Below the pieces are notes generated by a model. The model did not search any database. It was not told the DNA's origin and was given only the letters and a program-made list of their open reading frames with translations. This document shows positions 6,066 to 9,559 of a stretch of DNA of 9,559 nt, piece by piece. The DNA is from JBECKR01 sp040235415 (lineage in GTDB: Bacteria > Acidobacteriota > Polarisedimenticolia > Polarisedimenticolales > Polarisedimenticolaceae), in the NCBI GenBank assembly GCA_040235415.1, contig JBECKR010000066.1, positions 1-9,559 of the forward strand, in the 5' to 3' direction. Within the stretch, counting starts at the first letter, position 1. Each line of letters starts with the position of its first letter. Both the position numbers and the translations under genes were made by a program.

Positions 6066-7997
6066 TCAGCGGCCGACGAGGCGGACGGCGGTGTCGTAGT
6101 ATGCCGCGCCGCCCCCCGCGTCGGTCGTGCGAGCGGGCACGAGGACGTTCGCGCACCGGCCCGCGGACAGCCACCCGCCCTTGTCCATGAGCGCGACGTC
6201 CCGGCGTTGGCGGTCGTCGTGCCGGACGACGACCTCGATTCGGCCCACCGCCGACTCGAGACGCCCCGGCCCTCCGTCCGCGATCCCGGCGGCGGCGTCG
6301 GGATGGACCGTGACCGTCGCCGGACCGCGCTGGGCCCGGGACGGCCACTGTCCCGCCTGCGCCTTCTCGGTCGAGATCGCCGTCAGCAGCAGCGGGTAGT
6401 CCTCGGAGACGCCCGGCGGCTCGGGGTCGACCTCGCGGATCAAGTCGACCCGGCCGCTGGGGGTCGCGAAGCGCCGGTCCTCGAACAGGACCCGCGCGGC
6501 GTCGGGATTGCGGACCGGTCCGCGGCGCAGGTCCTCGATCGACCCACCGCGGCCGGCGACGCCCTGCAGCATGCGGCGCTTCCAGGTCTCGGCCGGCTCG
6601 CAGAACGGTCCGCCCAGGCCGACGCGATCCGCGAGGGCGCGGACGATGTCGTAGTCGCTGCGGGCCTCTCCGGGCGGCGGCACGACCGGCCGGACCTCGC
6701 CGAGCCAGTGATGCCCGTACGACCCGACGAGGTCGTCGTCCTCGAGCATGGTCGTCGTCGGTAGGACGACGTGCGCCGCTCGGGCGCTGTCGGTCAGGAA
6801 CGCGTCGACCACGACGGTCAGCTCGCGTGACTCGAGCGCGCGCCGGACGCGCGCGGCGTCGGGCAGCGCGACGACCGGATTGCCCGCCGTGACCCACACC
6901 ATGCGGACCGGAGGGTCCTTCGCCTCGAGGATTCCCGGTCCCAAGAGCGGCTCCGGGATGGCACGCGGCGCGACCTCGAGCCCGCGGACGAACGACGTGT
7001 CGAACGCGCCGCGGCGCTTGAAGTAGAACGACACGCCGCCGCCGGGAATCCCGAGGTTGCCGGAGATCGCTCCGAGCGCGTCGAGCGTGCGCACGGTCGC
7101 TGAGCCGCGGGCACGGCGCTGCATTCCCCACCCCACCAGGATCGCCGACGGACCGTCGGCGTACGCCCGCGCGAGCGCGTCGAGCTCGCCGGGGCGAATC
7201 CCGGCGGTCCTCGCCCAGCTTTCGACGTCGCGCGAGAACGCGAGCGCCCGGAACTCCTGGAGGTGATCACAGTACGTCGGCGCCGCGAGGTCGATGCGGT
7301 CCCACTCGAACAGCCGTCGCGCGACGCCCAGCGCGAGCGCGATGTCCCCGCCGGGGCGCGGGCGCAGGTCGAGGTCCGCGAGCTCGGCGCCGCGATGGTG
7401 CACCGGATCGACGTTGACGATGCGGGCTCCGGCGGCGCGGCGCTCGCGGAGGAGCGGCACGAGGTGGATCGAGCTCACGAACGGGTTCTTGCCCCAGACG
7501 ACGATCGTACGGCTGTGCTCGAGATCGAACAGGTCGTGGCTGTCCGACACCCCGAAGTCGCGCTCCTGGGCCGCCTCTCCCGCGCCGGAGCAGACGTCTC
7601 CGGACTTCACGGTCACGGGACCGAAGCATTCGAAGAACGCGTCCGTGACGTGCTTCATGAGACCGAGGGAGCCGCCGCTCCTGTAATGCAGGATCGCGGC
7701 CGGTCCGGACTCGGCACGGATCGCGAGCATCGTCGTCGCGATGCGGTCGAGCGCGGCTCCCCACGAGATCTCTCTGAAGCCGTCGCCGTGGCGCTCGAGC
7801 GGCCGCGTCAGGCGCTCCGGGTCGTACTGCCGCTCGAGGAATCGGTTCGTGCGGTAGCACAGGAACCCGCGCGTCACGGGATGCTCGGAATCGCCCTCGA
7901 GCCGCACGACGCGTCCGTCCTCGACGGTCGCGACCATGCCGCACGCGTCCGGACAATCCCGATTGCACGACGTCCGCACCCGCATGCCGCCCAGCAT
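6066..7997 (-). CDS. Molybdopterin oxidoreductase (DMSO reductase superfamily), cytoplasmic catalytic subunit
   Basis: The 643-aa protein starts directly with a [4Fe-4S] site: Cys11, Cys15, Cys19 and Cys47 (C-x3-C-x3-C-x27-C, CNRDCPDACG ... GFLCYR). It has no twin-arginine signal. KSGDVCSGAG (131-140) places Cys136 where the superfamily usually carries the Mo/W ligand (Ser, Cys, Sec or Asp). Cofactor-domain landmarks include VVWGKNPFVS (166-175), GDIALALGVARRL (217-229), ALGAISGNLGIPGGG (307-321) and the VTAGNPV loop (369-375). A C-terminal molybdopterin-dinucleotide domain follows at about 535-640. No electron-transfer subunit or cofactor gene lies beside it, only the esterase gene 12 bp downstream. 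The substrate is unknown; formate dehydrogenase-like and polysulfide/thiosulfate reductase-like enzymes are both possible. The start may be Met5 (7983-7985) rather than Met1, because Met1's ATG overlaps a -10-like TATGCT and has no ribosome-binding site. Confidence 0.92.
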   Translation of the reverse strand: MLGGMRVRTSCNRDCPDACGMVATVEDGRVVRLEGDSEHPVTRGFLCYRTNRFLERQYDPERLTRPLERHGDGFREISWGAALDRIATTMLAIRAESGPAAILHYRSGGSLGLMKHVTDAFFECFGPVTVKSGDVCSGAGEAAQERDFGVSDSHDLFDLEHSRTIVVWGKNPFVSSIHLVPLLRERRAAGARIVNVDPVHHRGAELADLDLRPRPGGDIALALGVARRLFEWDRIDLAAPTYCDHLQEFRALAFSRDVESWARTAGIRPGELDALARAYADGPSAILVGWGMQRRARGSATVRTLDALGAISGNLGIPGGGVSFYFKRRGAFDTSFVRGLEVAPRAIPEPLLGPGILEAKDPPVRMVWVTAGNPVVALPDAARVRRALESRELTVVVDAFLTDSARAAHVVLPTTTMLEDDDLVGSYGHHWLGEVRPVVPPPGEARSDYDIVRALADRVGLGGPFCEPAETWKRRMLQGVAGRGGSIEDLRRGPVRNPDAARVLFEDRRFATPSGRVDLIREVDPEPPGVSEDYPLLLTAISTEKAQAGQWPSRAQRGPATVTVHPDAAAGIADGGPGRLESAVGRIEVVVRHDDRQRRDVALMDKGGWLSAGRCANVLVPARTTDAGGGAAYYDTAVRLVGR

Positions 7998-7998
7998 A
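7993..7998 (-). promoter_or_regulatory. Putative leaderless promoter (-10 TATGCT) of the oxidoreductase gene
   Basis: On the minus strand TATGCT ends 7 bp before the ATG at 7983-7985 (Met5 of the longest frame). Transcription from it would begin at about that ATG, and the upstream ATG, inside the hexamer, would not be transcribed. No Shine-Dalgarno sequence precedes either ATG. The place of a -35 element (about 8016-8021) is occupied by the right half of a perfect palindrome. Confidence 0.42.
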
Positions 7999-8001
7999 AA
8001 C

Positions 8002-8028
8002 CGAAACGGGGGACATTCCCCCGTTTCG
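8002..8028. repeat. Perfect 27-nt palindrome between divergent genes (operator or REP-type hairpin)
   Basis: The arms CGAAACGGGGGA (8002-8013) and TCCCCCGTTTCG (8017-8028) are exact reverse complements around the 3-nt centre CAT. The element lies upstream of both divergent genes and covers the -35 region of the oxidoreductase gene, as an operator would. Its GGGGACATTCC core recurs in inverted orientation 40 bp away, which is more typical of REP/BIME elements. Both readings are open. Confidence 0.8.
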
Positions 8029-8062
8029 TCGCCCGGCGCTTCGAAAATGGAGGAATGTCCCC
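8009..8062. repeat. Imperfect inverted repeat pair, BIME-like
   Basis: The left arm at 8009-8028 (GGGGACATTCCCCCGTTTCG) matches the reverse complement of 8042-8062, which reads GGGGACATTCC, then TCCATTTTCG. The first 11 bases are identical. The remainder differs by two C/T or G/A changes and one extra T. The 13-bp spacer is TCGCCCGGCGCTT. Two related arms in head-to-head orientation with a short spacer is the layout of paired REP sequences mobilised in trans by REP-associated tyrosine transposases. No such transposase lies in the window, and the copy number elsewhere is unknown. Confidence 0.65.
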
Positions 8063-8068
8063 AATAAT
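8063..8068 (+). promoter_or_regulatory. Putative leaderless promoter (-10 AATAAT) of the nucleoside transporter gene
   Basis: AATAAT matches TATAAT at five of six positions and lies 6 bp before the ATG at 8075. A 17-bp spacer would place the -35 at 8040-8045 (TTCGAA, three of six), which overlaps the right repeat arm. GGAGG at 8049-8053 is 21 nt from the ATG, too far to act as its Shine-Dalgarno. Confidence 0.45.
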
Positions 8069-8074
8069 GCGGCC

Positions 8075-9379
8075 ATGCTGAACCTCGGGTCGCTGGCGGG
8101 ATTGATCGCGCTCGGCGGGCTGGCGTGGGCCGCGGGCGGGTTCCGGCGGCCGGTGCCGTGGCGGACGGTGCTCGGCGCGGGCGGGCTGATGCTCGCGCTC
8201 GGGGCGGTCGTGTTCCTCGTGCCGTGGGCGCGGGCGGCGCTGGTGCGGATCAACGACGCCGTGCTCGTGGTGCTCGATGCGGGACAGGAGGGCGCGCGGT
8301 TCTTGTTCGGCCCGCTCGCGCTCTCGCCCGGGCAGTCGACGCCGTCCGGCGAGCCGTCGGTCGGCTTCGTGTTCGCGACGCAGGTGCTCCCCGCGGTCGT
8401 GTTCTTCGGCTCGCTCACCACCGCGGCGTATCATCTCGGCGTCCTGCAGCGCGTCGTGCGGCTGTTCGCGCGCCTGTTCCGGGGCACGCTTCGCCTGTCG
8501 GGCGCCGAGTCGCTCGCGGGCGGCTCGAACATCTTCGTCGGGATCGAGTCGGCGCTCACGATCCGCCCCTACCTCGAGTCTCTCACCCGCTCGGAGATGC
8601 TGACCCTCCTGACCTGCGGCATGTCCACCGTCGCCTCGACGACCCTCGCGATCTACGTCCTGTTCCTGAAGGACGTCTTCCCGCAGATCGCCGGGCACGT
8701 GCTGTCCGCCTCCGTGCTCTCGATCCCGGCGGCGGCGCTGACGTCGAAGCTGATGCTCCCGGAGACGGAGCGGCCTCGGACCCTCGGCGGAATTCCGCCC
8801 GACGCCGAGCCGAACCGACACGGCAACACGCTCGCCGCTCTCGCCGCGGGAGCGTGGGACGGGCTCAAGCTCGCCGCCGGGATCGCGACGCTGCTGATCG
8901 CGATTCTCGGCGTCGTCAAGCTCCTCGACGTCGTCCTGGGATTCGCTGGCGCACCGCTCGCGGGCGCGCTCGGCGGCCCGCTCGACACCGGCCGGATCCT
9001 GGGGTGGCTGTTCACGCCGCTCGCGTGGCTGCTCGGTCTCGACGCCGCGGATCTTCCGACGGCCGCCCGCCTGCTCGGCGGCCGCGCCGTGCTGACCGAA
9101 GTCTGGGCGTACCGCGAGCTCGCGGCCGTCGCCGCGCGGCACGCCGTGACCCCTCGCACGCTCGTCGTGCTGTCCTACGCGCTGTCGGGGTTCGCACACG
9201 TCGCGTCGGTCGGGATCTTCGTCGGCGGCATCACCGCCCTCGCCCCGTCCCGCCGCGACGACCTCGCCGCGCTCGGGCTGCGCGCGCTCGTGGCGGCAAC
9301 GCTGGCGACGCTCATGACCGGCGCGGTCGCCGGATTGTTCTACGCGGGGCAGGCGGGAGTGCTGCGCGTCGCGGGATGA
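8075..9379 (+). CDS. Concentrative nucleoside transporter (CNT/NupC family)
   Basis: The protein has 434 residues and many membrane helices. The N-terminal domain (about 8-80, LAWAAGGFRRPVPWRTVL, then DAGQEGARFLFGP) and the gate region (100-140, LPAVVFFGSLTTAAYHLGVL) match the family. Hairpin 1 is SGAESLAGGSNIFVGIESAL (142-161), followed by TIRPYL and TRSEMLTLLTCGMSTVAS (171-188). The C-terminal domain has GWLFTPLAWLLG (310-321), LTEVWAYREL (340-349) and hairpin 2 SYALSGFAHVASVGIFVGG (367-385). Asn152, Val155 and Glu342 sit at conserved ion- and substrate-site positions. The canonical G-Q-T-E-x-P of hairpin 1 and the Asn of hairpin 2 are changed, so specificity may differ. Role: ion-driven uptake of nucleosides or related compounds across the inner membrane. 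No alternative in-frame start lies just upstream of this ATG. Confidence 0.92.
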   Translation: MLNLGSLAGLIALGGLAWAAGGFRRPVPWRTVLGAGGLMLALGAVVFLVPWARAALVRINDAVLVVLDAGQEGARFLFGPLALSPGQSTPSGEPSVGFVFATQVLPAVVFFGSLTTAAYHLGVLQRVVRLFARLFRGTLRLSGAESLAGGSNIFVGIESALTIRPYLESLTRSEMLTLLTCGMSTVASTTLAIYVLFLKDVFPQIAGHVLSASVLSIPAAALTSKLMLPETERPRTLGGIPPDAEPNRHGNTLAALAAGAWDGLKLAAGIATLLIAILGVVKLLDVVLGFAGAPLAGALGGPLDTGRILGWLFTPLAWLLGLDAADLPTAARLLGGRAVLTEVWAYRELAAVAARHAVTPRTLVVLSYALSGFAHVASVGIFVGGITALAPSRRDDLAALGLRALVAATLATLMTGAVAGLFYAGQAGVLRVAG

Positions 9380-9419
9380 GGGTCGCGCGCCGTCTCCGCC
9401 CGCTTCGTGCGGCCTGCTC

Positions 9420-9559
9420 TCACCCGGACAGCCGGATCGAGAATCGCGCGCCGCCGCCGGGCGCGTCGTCGTAGCGCAGCGTGCCGCCGTGCGCCTCGAC
9501 GAGCGCGCGAGCGAGCGCGAGCCCGAGGCCGAGCCCGGCCGGCCCGTCGGGGAGCGCAC
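9420..9559 (-). CDS. Sensor histidine kinase, C-terminal end of ATPase domain (partial)
   Basis: The minus-strand frame runs from the window edge to a TGA at 9420-9422 and gives 45 residues. GPAGLGLGLALARALVEAHG is the G2 box and following helix of a HATPase_c domain. GTLRYDD, then GGGARFSIRLSG, is the closing strand typical of two-component sensor kinases. The sensor domain, phosphorylated His and N/G1 boxes lie outside the window, so the stimulus and partner regulator are unknown. The gene converges on the transporter gene, with 40 bp between the stops. That gap holds only a weak 4-bp stem (CCGC/GCGG) and no T-run. No recognition domain follows, so the protein ends with the ATPase domain. 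Confidence 0.86.
   Translation of the reverse strand, partial: ALPDGPAGLGLGLALARALVEAHGGTLRYDDAPGGGARFSIRLSG

Noticed and set aside
4422..7131. Minus-strand open frame extending upstream of and overlapping the PDZ gene in another frame
   Set aside because: It is Arg/Gly/Pro-rich, runs antisense to the GNAT gene and out of frame across the esterase and oxidoreductase genes, and shows no family motifs.
8055..8081. Eight-codon mini-gene (ATG at 8055) overlapping the transporter start, behind a GGAGG
   Set aside because: The GGAGG lies only 1 nt before the ATG, too close for initiation, and the predicted transcript starts downstream of it.
9380..9419. Possible bidirectional terminator between the transporter and kinase genes
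   Set aside because: Only a 4-bp stem is visible, with no T-tract on either strand.
7874..9559. A 561-codon minus-strand open frame opposite the transporter gene
   Set aside because: Its composition is charged and repetitive. The transporter on the plus strand has full family motifs, and the kinase end uses a different minus-strand frame.

Overview
The window is very GC-rich DNA from a bacterial chromosome, with G or C at nearly every third codon position. It carries nine protein genes, packed tightly and mostly of housekeeping or accessory type. The gene content does not fix the lineage: a signal-peptide protein with two PDZ domains, an MscS channel with an added N-terminal domain, and a nupC-like transporter. 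An Acidobacteriota-like or other high-GC environmental lineage fits, but this is a low-confidence impression. I see no rRNA, tRNA, CRISPR array, transposase or phage gene.

Layout. At 1-438 (+) is the C-terminal end of a DNA polymerase IV (DinB). It converges on a minus-strand block: an MscS-type channel (443-2179), an EamA/DMT-family exporter (2389-3324) and an exported protein with two PDZ domains (3387-4421). A 106-bp divergent gap leads to a plus-strand GNAT acetyltransferase of the spermidine/spermine acetyltransferase type (4528-5019). Its stop lies 2 bp from the stop of a minus-strand alpha/beta-hydrolase esterase (5022-6053). The esterase follows a minus-strand molybdopterin oxidoreductase (6066-7985 or 7997) after 12 bp, so those two probably form one transcription unit. 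A divergent gap of about 80 bp holds a perfect 27-nt palindrome and a related repeat arm. It separates the oxidoreductase from a plus-strand concentrative nucleoside transporter (8075-9379). The last 140 bp hold the C-terminal end of a sensor histidine kinase on the minus strand.

Expression signals fall into two classes. The mscS-like, PDZ, EamA and esterase genes have purine-rich Shine-Dalgarno sequences. The GNAT, oxidoreductase and transporter genes have none; each instead has a -10-like hexamer 6-7 bp before the start codon, which suggests leaderless transcripts. Convergent pairs end 2-4 bp apart, leaving no room for separate intrinsic terminators.

The most unusual items are the palindrome/REP-like element between the two divergent leaderless promoters, a 13-bp GC hairpin that would bury the Shine-Dalgarno of the EamA gene, and a CNT transporter whose nucleoside-binding motifs differ from the classical ones. 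I do not see a clear new defence or biosynthetic system. No stretch over 300 bp lacks a gene; the longest intergenic gap is 209 bp (2180-2388).
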